Source of the DNA: Hyphomonadaceae bacterium UBA2389
Lineage (GTDB): Bacteria > Pseudomonadota > Alphaproteobacteria > Caulobacterales > Aquidulcibacteraceae
Length of the DNA: 24,307 nt
Direction: 5' to 3'
NCBI GenBank assembly: GCA_002343395.1
Contig: DDSN01000012.1
Span: 1 to 24,307 of the forward strand
The translations under genes were made by a program, and so were the position numbers. Positions 14,244 through 22,666 of the stretch are shown piece after piece; the stretch's first letter is position 1, and each line of letters opens with the position of its first letter. The notes under the pieces are model-generated. The model made no database searches. It was not told where the DNA came from and was given only the letters and a program-made list of their open reading frames with translations.

Positions 14244-15284
14244 ATGAAGTCAAATCCCGGCAATTTCCTCGAAGATTTTCGCGTCGGCCAGACGATCGCG
14301 CACGCGACGCCGCGCACGATCACCGAGGGGGACGTGGCGCTGAATGTCGCGCTCACCGGGTCGCGCTACGCACTATTCTCCGCCGATCGGTTCGCGCAAA
14401 ACTGCGGGTTGCCGGGAGCGCCGGTCGATCCGCTGCTCGTGTTCCACGTCGTGTTCGGCAAGAGCGTGCCGGACATTTCTCTCAACGCCGTCGCCAATCT
14501 TGGCTATGCGGAAGGCCGTTTTCTGGCGCCGGTCTATCCCGGCGACACACTCAACGCCGTCTCCGAAGTGTTGGGCGTAAAACAGAACTCCAACGGCAAG
14601 ACCGGCGTCGTTACAGTGCGCACGACCGGTTTCAATCAGGACGATGAGCCGGTGCTCAGCTACGTGCGCTGGGTGATGGTGAACAAGCGCGACGTCGGCG
14701 CGGCTATTACGGATGCGCCGCCGCTGACGCCGGCGTCGTTCGTCGCCGCGCATGAATTGATATTGCCGCCAGCGCTGGATTTGTCGGGTTATGATTTCGA
14801 CCTCGCGGGGTCGCCTCATGCGTTCGAGGATTACGAAGTTGGCGAGAAGATCGATCATGTCGATGGCATGACGGTCGAGGAGGCCGAGCATCAGCTCGCG
14901 ACACGACTCTATCAAAACACCGCGAAAGTGCATTTCGACACGCTTGCGCAGGCGGGATCGCGTTTCGGCAAGCGGCTCATTTATGGCGGCGTTTCGATCT
15001 CGATCGCCCGTGCGCTTGCGTTCAACGGTTTGGCGAATGCGCAATTGATGCTCGCGATCAATGGCGGGCGCCACGTCAACCCGTTGTTCGCGGGCGATAC
15101 GCTTTACGCGTGGTCAGAGGTGCTTGCTAAGGAAGATTTGGGCGGTGCAGGCGCGCTGCGGTTGCGCTTGGCGGCGGTGAAAAACAAGAATGCGGCCGGT
15201 TTTCCGTTCAAGAATGATGTGGGCGAGTACGACCCCGCCATGGTGCTCGACTTCGATTACTGGGCGGCGATCCCGAAGCGCTAA
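14244..15284 (+). CDS. mch: Mesaconyl-CoA hydratase (MaoC-type, ethylmalonyl-CoA pathway)
   Basis: The 346-residue double-hotdog hydratase interconverts mesaconyl-CoA and beta-methylmalyl-CoA. The N-terminus KSNPGNFLEDFRVGQ and the segments VFGKSVPDISLNAVANLGY (70-88) and VYPGDTL (97-103) correspond closely to Rhodobacter-type Mch as I remember it. The second hotdog half carries HFDTLAQAGSRFGKRLIYGG and LFAGDTLYAWSEV. ATG 14244 gives the conserved MK-NPG start and is preferred over the in-frame start at 14205. Length matches the family. The stop overlaps the convergent DUF885 gene by four bases (CTAA). Together with the CoA-ester lyase it suggests acetyl-CoA or C5-dicarboxylate assimilation. 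Crotonyl-CoA carboxylase and other pathway genes are not in this window. Confidence 0.9.
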   Translation: MKSNPGNFLEDFRVGQTIAHATPRTITEGDVALNVALTGSRYALFSADRFAQNCGLPGAPVDPLLVFHVVFGKSVPDISLNAVANLGYAEGRFLAPVYPGDTLNAVSEVLGVKQNSNGKTGVVTVRTTGFNQDDEPVLSYVRWVMVNKRDVGAAITDAPPLTPASFVAAHELILPPALDLSGYDFDLAGSPHAFEDYEVGEKIDHVDGMTVEEAEHQLATRLYQNTAKVHFDTLAQAGSRFGKRLIYGGVSISIARALAFNGLANAQLMLAINGGRHVNPLFAGDTLYAWSEVLAKEDLGGAGALRLRLAAVKNKNAAGFPFKNDVGEYDPAMVLDFDYWAAIPKR

Positions 15285-17041
15285 TCGCTAAGTCGCTGCT
15301 GCGCCACCCACGCGCGGACGCGTTGTTCCAGCACGTCCATGGGCAGCGAGCCGGCACCAAGCGCCAAGTCGTGGAAGTCACGCACGTTGAAGCGCTCGCC
15401 CAGCGCGGCTTCGGCCTCGCGGCGCAGACGCAGGAACGTGAGCTCGCCCACCTTGTAACCGAGCGCTTGACCCGGCCACGAGACGTAGCGTTCGAGTTCG
15501 GTCGTGATGTTGTGCGGCGCAAGCGCCGTATTTTCGTCGAAGCATTGGCGCGCCTGTTCGAGCGACCAGCCCAGCCAATGGATGCCCGTGTCGGCCACCA
15601 ACCGGCAAGCGCGCCACATTTCGTAGGAGAGGCGCCCGAAACGCTCGTAGGGCGTGCGATAGATCCCCATCTCTTCGCCGAGATACTCGGAGTACAATCC
15701 CCACCCTTCGCCGAACGCGGTGACATAGGTGGTGCGCCGGAAGTAGGGCAGTTCGCCCAGTTCCTGCGCGAGCGCGATCTGCAAGTGGTGCCCAGGCACG
15801 GCTTCGTGAAGGGTCAGCGCGGGCAATTCATAGAGCGGACGCTGGTCGAGGCGGTGCGTGTTGACCATGTAGCCGCCGGCCTGACCCAGCACGAGGCTGC
15901 CTTGCCAATAGCGGCCGGTGGTGTAGCCCTCGGCGATGTCGGCGGGCACAGGGCGAACGCCGTAACTCAAGCGCGGCAATGTGCCGAACAGACGCGGCAA
16001 TTGATCGTCAGCGCGCTTGGCGATTTCAGAGGCCTTTTCCAGCAGCTCCTCGGGCGTGCGCGCGTAGAAGCGAGGGTCCGTGCGCAAGAATGCCTGGAAC
16101 TCGGCGAACGAGCCCTGAAATCCGACTTCGCGGATAATCGCTTCCATGGCGGCGCGAATGCGCGCGACTTCGCTTTGCCCGAGTGCATGGATATCATCCG
16201 GCGTCATTGCTGTCGTGGTGTGATAGCGCACGAGATAGCGGTAATAGGCCTCGCCGTTTGTGACGCTTCGGATGCCAAGCGCTGGCCGCGCCGCCCTCGT
16301 GTATTCGGCTTCCAGGAACCTGACCAAATCCCGTTCCGCCGGTTTGATCTGATCACGGATCAGCGAGAGCGCGCGCGCGCGATAGTCTGATTGCGTCGCC
16401 GCTGGGATCGACGCCGGCATGCTGGCTAACGGCGCGAGCAACGCGCTTTGTTCGGCGGGCGTCTCTGCCTGCGCGCGCGCGATCGCCAAGGCGCGGTCGA
16501 CCACGAGCCGCGGCTGGGTGAAACCGGTCGCGACGCCGCGCCGGGCGTTGGCGATGTTGTCGCGATAGTATTGCGGCAGCGCGGAGAGGCGCGCGAGCCA
16601 CGCTTCCGCCTGATCGCGCGTGCGGATGGGCGTCGTGCGCGCCAGGTAGTCGGCCAGCGTGAAAAAGCCGGAGTCATTCTGGAAGTTCATCCGCGCTTCG
16701 TCGAAGTCGATACTCTCGATCTGGTCGGACACGATTCGCAACAGGAAGGCGCGGTTGACGGCGTCCTCGTCGCTGAGGCGGCGCGCATCGACGCGTTCGA
16801 GGCGCGTGCGAAGTCCCTCCAGGGCGGCTCGTCGCGCCGCGGCGGCCGTTGGGGTGACGTCCGGCAGACGCGCGAGGGCGGCGTCTTCGCCGTCCTGGCC
16901 CGAGCTGATCGGATCGTTTTGGCGGTCGAGGCGCTCATAGTCGGCGATCAGGGCGGCGAGCCGCGCATTTGGGGGGCGGCTTGCCGCTGGCCCCGAGGCC
17001 AGAAGAACGGCGCTCAAAACAAGCAAAACGAAACGAACCAT
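15281..17041 (-). CDS. Exported DUF885 metallopeptidase-like protein
   Basis: 586 residues from ATG 17041, which has AAAGGG upstream. The first about 22 residues are a Sec signal peptide (VRFVLLVLSAVLLASGPAAS), so the protein is periplasmic or secreted. The DUF885 domain fills the rest. The zinc-site motif HEAVPGHH is at 412-419 and a second glutamate motif GEGWGLYSE at 444-452, as in gluzincin-type metalloproteases. No peptidase specificity can be assigned. An in-frame start 16 codons earlier would put a charged stretch before the signal peptide and is rejected. The gene is divergent from sdhC and converges on mch. Confidence 0.92.
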   Translation of the reverse strand: MVRFVLLVLSAVLLASGPAASRPPNARLAALIADYERLDRQNDPISSGQDGEDAALARLPDVTPTAAAARRAALEGLRTRLERVDARRLSDEDAVNRAFLLRIVSDQIESIDFDEARMNFQNDSGFFTLADYLARTTPIRTRDQAEAWLARLSALPQYYRDNIANARRGVATGFTQPRLVVDRALAIARAQAETPAEQSALLAPLASMPASIPAATQSDYRARALSLIRDQIKPAERDLVRFLEAEYTRAARPALGIRSVTNGEAYYRYLVRYHTTTAMTPDDIHALGQSEVARIRAAMEAIIREVGFQGSFAEFQAFLRTDPRFYARTPEELLEKASEIAKRADDQLPRLFGTLPRLSYGVRPVPADIAEGYTTGRYWQGSLVLGQAGGYMVNTHRLDQRPLYELPALTLHEAVPGHHLQIALAQELGELPYFRRTTYVTAFGEGWGLYSEYLGEEMGIYRTPYERFGRLSYEMWRACRLVADTGIHWLGWSLEQARQCFDENTALAPHNITTELERYVSWPGQALGYKVGELTFLRLRREAEAALGERFNVRDFHDLALGAGSLPMDVLEQRVRAWVAQQRLSD

Positions 17042-17116
17042 GAAACACCCTTTGTCCTGGCGCCTAGCATACCCAGCCTGCGGCTTCACGACGTTTCCGA
17101 TGAATGGGCCGGTTCA

Positions 17117-17144
17117 TTGACTTGAAGGCGACCGCCCCTAATGT
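17117..17144 (+). promoter_or_regulatory. Weak candidate promoter for sdhCDA
   Basis: TTGACT (17117-17122) and TAATGT (17139-17144) lie 16 bp apart in the 150 bp gap between DUF885 and sdhC, about 48 bp before the sdhC start. The -35 is good, the -10 poor. No operator-like repeat was seen. Confidence 0.3.
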
Positions 17145-17191
17145 CCGCGCCGTAATCGTGCTTCGATCCTCACGCTAAGAGAGGCGCTCCC

Positions 17192-17590
17192 ATGGCCGGC
17201 GCACCCCGCCTGGATAACAGACCCATTTCACCGCACCTGCAAGTTTGGCGCTGGCATGTCACGATGCTGAGCTCGATCCTGCATCGAGCAACAGGCGTGG
17301 CGTTGTACGGCGCGCTGATCGGGTTGGCGCTTTGGCTGATGATCGCGGCCGGCGGCGTGGAGAAATACGAGAACATCGCACCACACCTCAGCGCCTGGTA
17401 CGGGCAGGCGGCGCTCTATCTCATCGTGGCGGCGCTCGCCTATCACCTCGCCAACGGCGTTCGCCACCTCGTGTTCGACGCGGGCGCCGGCCTTGCGCCG
17501 AGCGACGCGGACGCAAGCGCCTGGTTCGCCATATTGGTGGCTCTGGCCGCGCCCATCGGCCTGTGGCTCCTGTTGGCTTACGAGGGATGA
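17192..17590 (+). CDS. sdhC: Succinate dehydrogenase cytochrome b556 subunit
   Basis: One of the two membrane anchors of complex II, carrying heme b and part of the ubiquinone site. The 132 residues have the family start RPISPHLQVWRW, then SSILHRATG (27-35), which holds the quinone-site serine and arginine. YHLANGVRHLVFD follows with His85 as the expected heme ligand. Three transmembrane helices are visible, and the length is normal. AAGAGAGGCG precedes the ATG. The stop overlaps the sdhD start (ATGA at 17587). Confidence 0.95.
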   Translation: MAGAPRLDNRPISPHLQVWRWHVTMLSSILHRATGVALYGALIGLALWLMIAAGGVEKYENIAPHLSAWYGQAALYLIVAALAYHLANGVRHLVFDAGAGLAPSDADASAWFAILVALAAPIGLWLLLAYEG

Positions 17591-17991
17591 GCGCCATGTC
17601 CAAACAACGCGCCATGCGCAGCGCTCTTGGCCGCGTCCGTAACCACGGCGCCGCGGGTGAGGGAACGGGGCACTTCATCGCCCAGCGCGTCTCATCGATC
17701 GCGCTCGCCATTCTCGCGCCGTGGTTTGTGGTCAGCGCGGCGCTGGCGCTGCGCGACGGCGCGTACGCATCGGTGATCGATTTCCTCACCTATCCTGTCA
17801 ACGCCGTAGGGGTCGTGCTGCTGCTGGTGGCGGGGCTTTGGCACATGATGCTCGGCATGCAGGAAGTCATCGTAGACTACATCCACAAACCGAGTTCGAA
17901 GATCGTCCTGCTGCTGCTGAACGCGTTTGTACCGCTGGCCCTGGGCGCTGGCGCGGTGTTCGCTGTTTTGCTGATCAATTTCGGAGCCTGA
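17587..17991 (+). CDS. sdhD: Succinate dehydrogenase hydrophobic membrane anchor subunit
   Basis: The second complex II anchor, 134 residues with three helices. The N-terminus RSALGRVRNHGAAGEGTGHF is typical of alphaproteobacterial SdhD. HMMLGMQEVIVDYIH (86-100) holds a conserved histidine and the Asp97-Tyr98 pair that contributes to the quinone site. ATG 17587 overlaps the sdhC stop; a second in-frame ATG at 17596 is possible. The gene is four bases before sdhA. Confidence 0.93.
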   Translation: MSAMSKQRAMRSALGRVRNHGAAGEGTGHFIAQRVSSIALAILAPWFVVSAALALRDGAYASVIDFLTYPVNAVGVVLLLVAGLWHMMLGMQEVIVDYIHKPSSKIVLLLLNAFVPLALGAGAVFAVLLINFGA

Positions 17992-17995
17992 CGCC

Positions 17996-19783
17996 TTGGC
18001 CGCTTACACCTGGATCGATCACACCTTCGATGTCGTCGTCGTCGGCGCCGGGGGATCGGGGCTGCGTTCGGCGCTCGGATGCGCTCAGGCCGGCTTGAAA
18101 ACCGCGTGCATCACCAAGGTTTTCCCCACGCGCTCGCACACGGTAGCGGCGCAGGGCGGCATTTCAGCAGCGCTCGGCAACATGGGCGAGGACAAGTGGC
18201 AATGGCACATGTTCGACACCGTGAAGGGGTCGGACTGGCTCGGCGATCAGGACGCCATCGAATACCTGACCCGCAACGCGCCGGCGGCGGTGTACGAACT
18301 GGAACACTGGGGGGTGCCTTTTTCGCGGACCGAGGACGGCAAGATCTATCAGCGCGCCTTCGGTGGGATGACGCGTAATTATGGTGAAGCGCCGGTCCAA
18401 CGCACCTGCGCGGCGGCGGACCGCACCGGCCACGCCATGCTGCACACAATGTATGGCCAATCGTTGCGCCATAGCGTCGATTTTTTCATCGAGTACTTCG
18501 CGCTCGATCTGATCATGGACAATGGCGTATGCCGGGGCGTGACCGCATGGAAGCTCGATGACGGCACGCTGCATCGCTTCCGCGCGCAAACAGTGGTTCT
18601 GGCCACTGGCGGGTATGGGCGCGCATATCTCTCATGCACCTCGGCCCACACATGCACGGGCGACGGCGGCGCTATGGTTCTGCGCGCCGGGCTGCCGCTG
18701 CAAGATATGGAGTTCGTGCAGTTCCATCCGACGGGCATTTTTCCGGCCGGCTGCCTTATTACCGAAGGCGCCCGCGGCGAGGGCGGCTATCTCACTAACG
18801 CGAACGGCGAGCGCTTCATGGAGCGTTATGCGCCAACCGTGAAGGACCTCGCGCCGCGCGACATGGTCTCGCGCGCGATGACGCTGGAAATTCGCGAAGG
18901 TCGTGGCGTAGGCCCCAACAAGGACCACATTTTCCTGCACCTCGACCATCTCGATCCGAAAGTGCTGCACCAACGGCTGCCCGGCATTTCGGAGAGCGCG
19001 AAGATTTTCGCCGGTGTTGACGTCACGCGCCAACCCATTCCGGTGCTGCCGACGGTGCACTACAACATGGGCGGGATCCCCACGAACTATCATGGCGAAG
19101 TGCTCACCAAGGCTGGCGCCGATCCCGACAGCGTCGTGCCCGGACTGATGGCGGTCGGCGAAGCGGCGTGCGTGTCCGTGCATGGCGCCAACCGGCTCGG
19201 CTCGAACTCGCTGATCGATTTGGTCGTGTTCGGTCGAGCGGTCGGTCTGCGCTGCGGCGAGATGCTGAAGGCGGGCGCCTCGCAGCCGACTTTTGCGGCG
19301 AACGCAGGCGACGAGCACCTCGCGCGCTTCGACAAGTTCCGCAACGCCAAAGGCGCCACGCCGACGGCGAAGCTGCGCGACAAGATGCAGCGCGCCATGC
19401 AGGATACCTGCGCGGTTTACCGCACAGGGCCGGTGCTGGCCGAAGGCGTGCAGCGCATGGCGCAGGTGTGGGCCGAGGCGCCCGACGTGGCGGTGACGGA
19501 CCGTTCGATGATCTGGAACACCGATTTGGTCGAAACCATGGAGTTCGACAATCTCATGGCGCAGGCGATCGTCACCGTGAACGGCGCCGCCAACCGCACC
19601 GAAAGCCGCGGCGCGCACGCGCGCGAGGATTTTCCCGAGCGCGACGATGCGCATTGGATGAAACACACGCTGGCTTGGCTTGATGCGGCGTCTGGCGCGG
19701 TGCGCATCGACTATCGCCCCGTACACTCGAACACCATGACCAACGAAGTCGAACCCATCCCGCCGAAGAAACGGGTATATTGA
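17996..19783 (+). CDS. sdhA: Succinate dehydrogenase flavoprotein subunit
   Basis: Oxidises succinate to fumarate with covalently bound FAD on the cytoplasmic face of the inner membrane. The 595 residues show the dinucleotide motif VVVVGAGGSG (13-22) and RSHTVAAQGG with His48 as the covalent flavin attachment site. QFHPTG, VHYNMGGIPTN and HGANRLGSNSL follow in the expected order. The C-terminal fumarate-reductase domain is complete, ending in IPPKKRVY. The start is TTG 17996, with GGAG nine bases upstream and no ATG nearby. GAGGSG in place of the more common GAGGAG is a mild variation. The iron-sulfur subunit gene sdhB does not follow in this window. Confidence 0.97.
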   Translation: MAAYTWIDHTFDVVVVGAGGSGLRSALGCAQAGLKTACITKVFPTRSHTVAAQGGISAALGNMGEDKWQWHMFDTVKGSDWLGDQDAIEYLTRNAPAAVYELEHWGVPFSRTEDGKIYQRAFGGMTRNYGEAPVQRTCAAADRTGHAMLHTMYGQSLRHSVDFFIEYFALDLIMDNGVCRGVTAWKLDDGTLHRFRAQTVVLATGGYGRAYLSCTSAHTCTGDGGAMVLRAGLPLQDMEFVQFHPTGIFPAGCLITEGARGEGGYLTNANGERFMERYAPTVKDLAPRDMVSRAMTLEIREGRGVGPNKDHIFLHLDHLDPKVLHQRLPGISESAKIFAGVDVTRQPIPVLPTVHYNMGGIPTNYHGEVLTKAGADPDSVVPGLMAVGEAACVSVHGANRLGSNSLIDLVVFGRAVGLRCGEMLKAGASQPTFAANAGDEHLARFDKFRNAKGATPTAKLRDKMQRAMQDTCAVYRTGPVLAEGVQRMAQVWAEAPDVAVTDRSMIWNTDLVETMEFDNLMAQAIVTVNGAANRTESRGAHAREDFPERDDAHWMKHTLAWLDAASGAVRIDYRPVHSNTMTNEVEPIPPKKRVY

Positions 19784-19794
19784 GAGCCGCGGCC

Positions 19795-19947
19795 GTGCAG
19801 AGGAACCTGCTCCGCGCCGCGTTTCACGTGTTCATTATTGCGTTGGTTGGCGCATGCAGCGGCGCGGTCGCCGATCCGCCGCGATCCCAGTCCGCCCCAA
19901 CCGGCGCCGCGCCCACGCTGACGTGGGCTTCGTTCGCGCGCGGCTAA
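19795..19947 (+). CDS. Small predicted lipoprotein downstream of sdhA
   Basis: A 50-residue frame starts at GTG 19795, 11 bp after the sdhA stop. It shows a basic N-region (VQRNLLRAAF), a hydrophobic stretch (VFIIALVGA) and a lipobox-like VGAC with Cys21. After that comes a proline/alanine/serine-rich tail ending TLTWASFARG. The layout is that of a small lipoprotein processed by signal peptidase II, leaving about 30 residues. The ribosome-binding sequence (GAGAG, 11 bases upstream) is weak and I recognise no family. It sits where sdhB is normally found and would be co-transcribed with sdhCDA. Confidence 0.5.
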   Translation: MQRNLLRAAFHVFIIALVGACSGAVADPPRSQSAPTGAAPTLTWASFARG

Positions 19948-19970
19948 GCTAGCCTGGAACGGCAGCGTGC

Positions 19971-22106
19971 CTATGGCGTCGGGGCAGGCGTGGGCGCGGG
20001 CTCTTGTTTTTCTTCCGTGCGATTGCCGCCGAGCGCGTCGCGCAACAATCCGCCGAGCGCGTCGCGGGCGCGATCCTCCGGCCGTTGCGGCGGCGGTTCG
20101 GTCGTTGTCGTCGCGGCGCCGCTGTCGGCCGGTGTGGACGCATCGCCGGCCGGCGGCGCCTCCGCGGCGGGCGCTTCCTCGGGTGTGACGCCAAACAGAG
20201 TTTCGCCGAGTTGCGTCAGCGGATTGTTTTGATCTTGACGGCGCAAGATGTTTTGGGCGCGCGCGCGCAGTTCGTCCTCGACCGCGCCGCCAAGCGCGGG
20301 CGCGAAGCCGACATGCGACCAAGGTCCAGAAACGCGGAATGGCACGCCGATGCCGGCGAGCGCGGCGTTGCCGCCTTGCCCTTCCATCGACCGCACGGCG
20401 CGCGGCGCGATGCGCATGTCAATGGATTGCATGCCGATGTTGATGACGCCCTGGCCGTCGAGGCGCACGAATGGATTGAGCAGGGCCAGATTGTCGGTGG
20501 CCATGACGCCGTTGTCGACGGCGAAGCTTGCGGAAAGCTCAGCGAAGTCGGTGGCGCCGCCGGGGCCGGATGTGCGCCCAGTCAGTGCGGACTGAATCGT
20601 GCGCGCTACTTGCGCGAGGTTCACGCCCTTCCATTGCCCATCGTTGAAATTGAACGCCGCGGCGCCGCGCAAGCTGCGCATAATTTCGGCCTGGGAACGT
20701 CCATGGCCGATCAACGAAGCGGTGATGCGCCCGCGCCCGGCGATTCGGTCGAAGCCGATGGCGTCGCGCAGCAGCGGCTCGGCCTGGACATTGTCGGCGT
20801 TGAGTTCGACGGCGATGCGCGGAATGGCGCCGGAGGCATCCGCGATCAGACGCGCCGTGCCCGCGCCTTGGTAGAGCGCGATGCGCGAAAGCCGCGCGTC
20901 GGCCGCGCCGTTGCTGACACGCAAGTTCAGCGCGACATCCGTGAACGACATGCGTTGGAACTGGAGCGCGCCGAGGGTGAGGTTGAGGTTGGCGTCTAGC
21001 GCCCGCAAGCCCGAGAGATCGAGCGGTGTGGTCGGCCATTCGGCGTTGACTTGCACGCCGCCGCCTTGTTCAGCGCCCTGCGCGGGCGCCGGCAGGTAGG
21101 AGTTAAGGTCGATGCGGGCGGCGTTGAGCGCACCGGTAATGCGTAACTTGCCGCTATCCTGCGTGATGAGGGAAAGCGCGCCGCGCAGATCGGCGTCGTC
21201 GACACGCAGCACGAGATCGGTAAGCGCCGTGGTGTCGGCTGCATGCGCCATTTGCGCGGCGAGACGGAAAGCGTTGAAGCCGCCGCCTTCGCCCATCGGC
21301 GAACCCATCCACGCCGCGAGGCGACGAACGCTCGCGCCATCCGCCTCCAGCGCGCCTGTCAGTGTGCCGTCCGCTGCGTTGAATGCGCCGTCGAAGCGCG
21401 CGCTGAGCGGTTCGGCTTCCAACCTCGCGCTGAGCGGGGTCTGGCCCTTCTCTAGCACCGCGCGCGGCAGGCCGATTTCGCTCTCGATGTCGAGGCGTTC
21501 CCCGCGATAGTCAAACGCGGCGTCGAGCTGGGCGGGCGCGTCGAGCGATTGCAGCGACAGCGCCGCGTCGACGTCCTCTAGGACGAGGGGTTGACCGCCG
21601 TCTGCGCCGAGGAGGCTGACGCGGCTGTCGATCAAACGTACGTCATCGAGCCGCAAATCCTCCAATGTGGCTTGCTGGCCGGGCGTGTTCTGTTCGGTCG
21701 GAAAGGTCCAGTTCGCGGCGCCGTCTTCCTTGGCGGCGAGATTGAACGAGGCGCGCTCGAAGATGAGCTGCTTTACTTCGACGGCGCCACGCAGCAGAGG
21801 CAACACCTTCACCGCAAAGACGATCCGCTCGGCCGCTAGGAACGGTTCGGCGTTGTCAAAGCCTTCCGGATTGGAGAGGGTAGCGTCGTTCACGGAAAAA
21901 CCCAGCGCAGGCCAGATGGAAATTTGAACGTCGTCGCCGAGGGTGAGATCGCGTCCGGTAGCTTCCTCGATGCGGCGTTCCGCTTCTCGGACCGCCAAGT
22001 CTTTGGGGAAGAACACAAAGAACAGCACGAGGGCGAGAACGACCGCGCCGATCAGCGCTCCGACGGCGATCCCGATGGTTTTCCAATTGAGCTTCATGCG
22101 CCCCAT
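19971..22106 (-). CDS. AsmA-family protein
   Basis: 711 residues. An N-terminal transmembrane helix (about 10-34) is followed by a large periplasmic beta-rich region. It opens with the AsmA-like ATGRDLTLGDDVQISIWPALGF near 49-70 and ends with an AsmA C-terminal part (GRGRITASLIGHGRS, then a NIGMQSIDMRIAPRAV segment). AsmA-like proteins are thought to help phospholipid traffic or assembly between inner and outer membrane. The last about 100 residues are low-complexity Ala/Pro/Thr/Glu-rich, with a short repeat ALGGLLRDALGGN. The start may be ATG 22106 or ATG 22097 (MKLNW); the second looks more typical, but neither has a strong ribosome-binding site. It converges on the small lipoprotein with a 23 bp gap. 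Confidence 0.9.
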   Translation of the reverse strand: MGRMKLNWKTIGIAVGALIGAVVLALVLFFVFFPKDLAVREAERRIEEATGRDLTLGDDVQISIWPALGFSVNDATLSNPEGFDNAEPFLAAERIVFAVKVLPLLRGAVEVKQLIFERASFNLAAKEDGAANWTFPTEQNTPGQQATLEDLRLDDVRLIDSRVSLLGADGGQPLVLEDVDAALSLQSLDAPAQLDAAFDYRGERLDIESEIGLPRAVLEKGQTPLSARLEAEPLSARFDGAFNAADGTLTGALEADGASVRRLAAWMGSPMGEGGGFNAFRLAAQMAHAADTTALTDLVLRVDDADLRGALSLITQDSGKLRITGALNAARIDLNSYLPAPAQGAEQGGGVQVNAEWPTTPLDLSGLRALDANLNLTLGALQFQRMSFTDVALNLRVSNGAADARLSRIALYQGAGTARLIADASGAIPRIAVELNADNVQAEPLLRDAIGFDRIAGRGRITASLIGHGRSQAEIMRSLRGAAAFNFNDGQWKGVNLAQVARTIQSALTGRTSGPGGATDFAELSASFAVDNGVMATDNLALLNPFVRLDGQGVINIGMQSIDMRIAPRAVRSMEGQGGNAALAGIGVPFRVSGPWSHVGFAPALGGAVEDELRARAQNILRRQDQNNPLTQLGETLFGVTPEEAPAAEAPPAGDASTPADSGAATTTTEPPPQRPEDRARDALGGLLRDALGGNRTEEKQEPAPTPAPTP

Positions 22107-22180
22107 TTAGACGCTCAACCCGGCAAAATCGAGCGCGAGCCGCCTTTGCCCGCCGCCGCGGACTGAGCTATCCACCGCCT

Positions 22181-22612
22181 ATGCAATCGTTCTTTGAGGC
22201 CATGTTCGCGGAAATGGGCGCGCGACGTCGGCGCATGCGTGCGGGTCTGGGCGACCGCGGGCAAGGAATCGCTGAGTTTCTGCTGCTTGGCGGCTTGATG
22301 GTGGGCTCGTTGGGCTTGTTGGTGCGGCCCTGGATGCCGAGCGCGGCACCCTGGGGTTTTGCCGTGCCGCTTCTGTTTTTGGCGGGGTATGCCCTGATCG
22401 AAGCGCGCCGTCAGGCATCGAATGCGCGCGGCGGCGATCCGGAATCGGTGTCGCGCACCTATGATTGGATCACGCTTGGTTGGTCTTTCGCATGCGCACT
22501 GCTAGGGGTCGCCGCCTTTGTCATTGCTTGGAGCGCTCAACCGCTTCCGCCGCCGCCGGAGCAAATCTGGACGCCGCCGGAAGGTTCGGTTCCCGTCGAC
22601 ATCTCGCCTTGA
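22181..22612 (+). CDS. Small membrane protein of unknown function
   Basis: 143 residues, not recognised. A basic N-terminal stretch (RRRRMRAG at 15-22) precedes three hydrophobic helices at about 30-48, 57-75 and 97-117. A proline-rich end (PLPPPPEQIWTPPEG) follows. The first 28 residues are amphipathic and could lie on the membrane. The start could also be ATG 22202 (M8), which has GAGG close upstream. It is divergent from the AsmA-family gene and lies 54 bp before the CreD-family gene, with which it may be co-transcribed. Confidence 0.75.
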   Translation: MQSFFEAMFAEMGARRRRMRAGLGDRGQGIAEFLLLGGLMVGSLGLLVRPWMPSAAPWGFAVPLLFLAGYALIEARRQASNARGGDPESVSRTYDWITLGWSFACALLGVAAFVIAWSAQPLPPPPEQIWTPPEGSVPVDISP

Positions 22613-22666
22613 TCTCGGCCGAGAGTATTGCCAGCGCGTCATGAGCCGTCGCGCTGGGAGGGATGC

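Noticed and set aside
15323..16390. Plus-strand open frame opposite the DUF885 gene
   Set aside because: Antisense shadow; the DUF885 gene has a signal peptide and zinc motif on the minus strand.
18632..19726. Long minus-strand open frame opposite sdhA
   Set aside because: A high-GC antisense shadow rich in His and Arg, with no domain. sdhA on the other strand is unambiguous.
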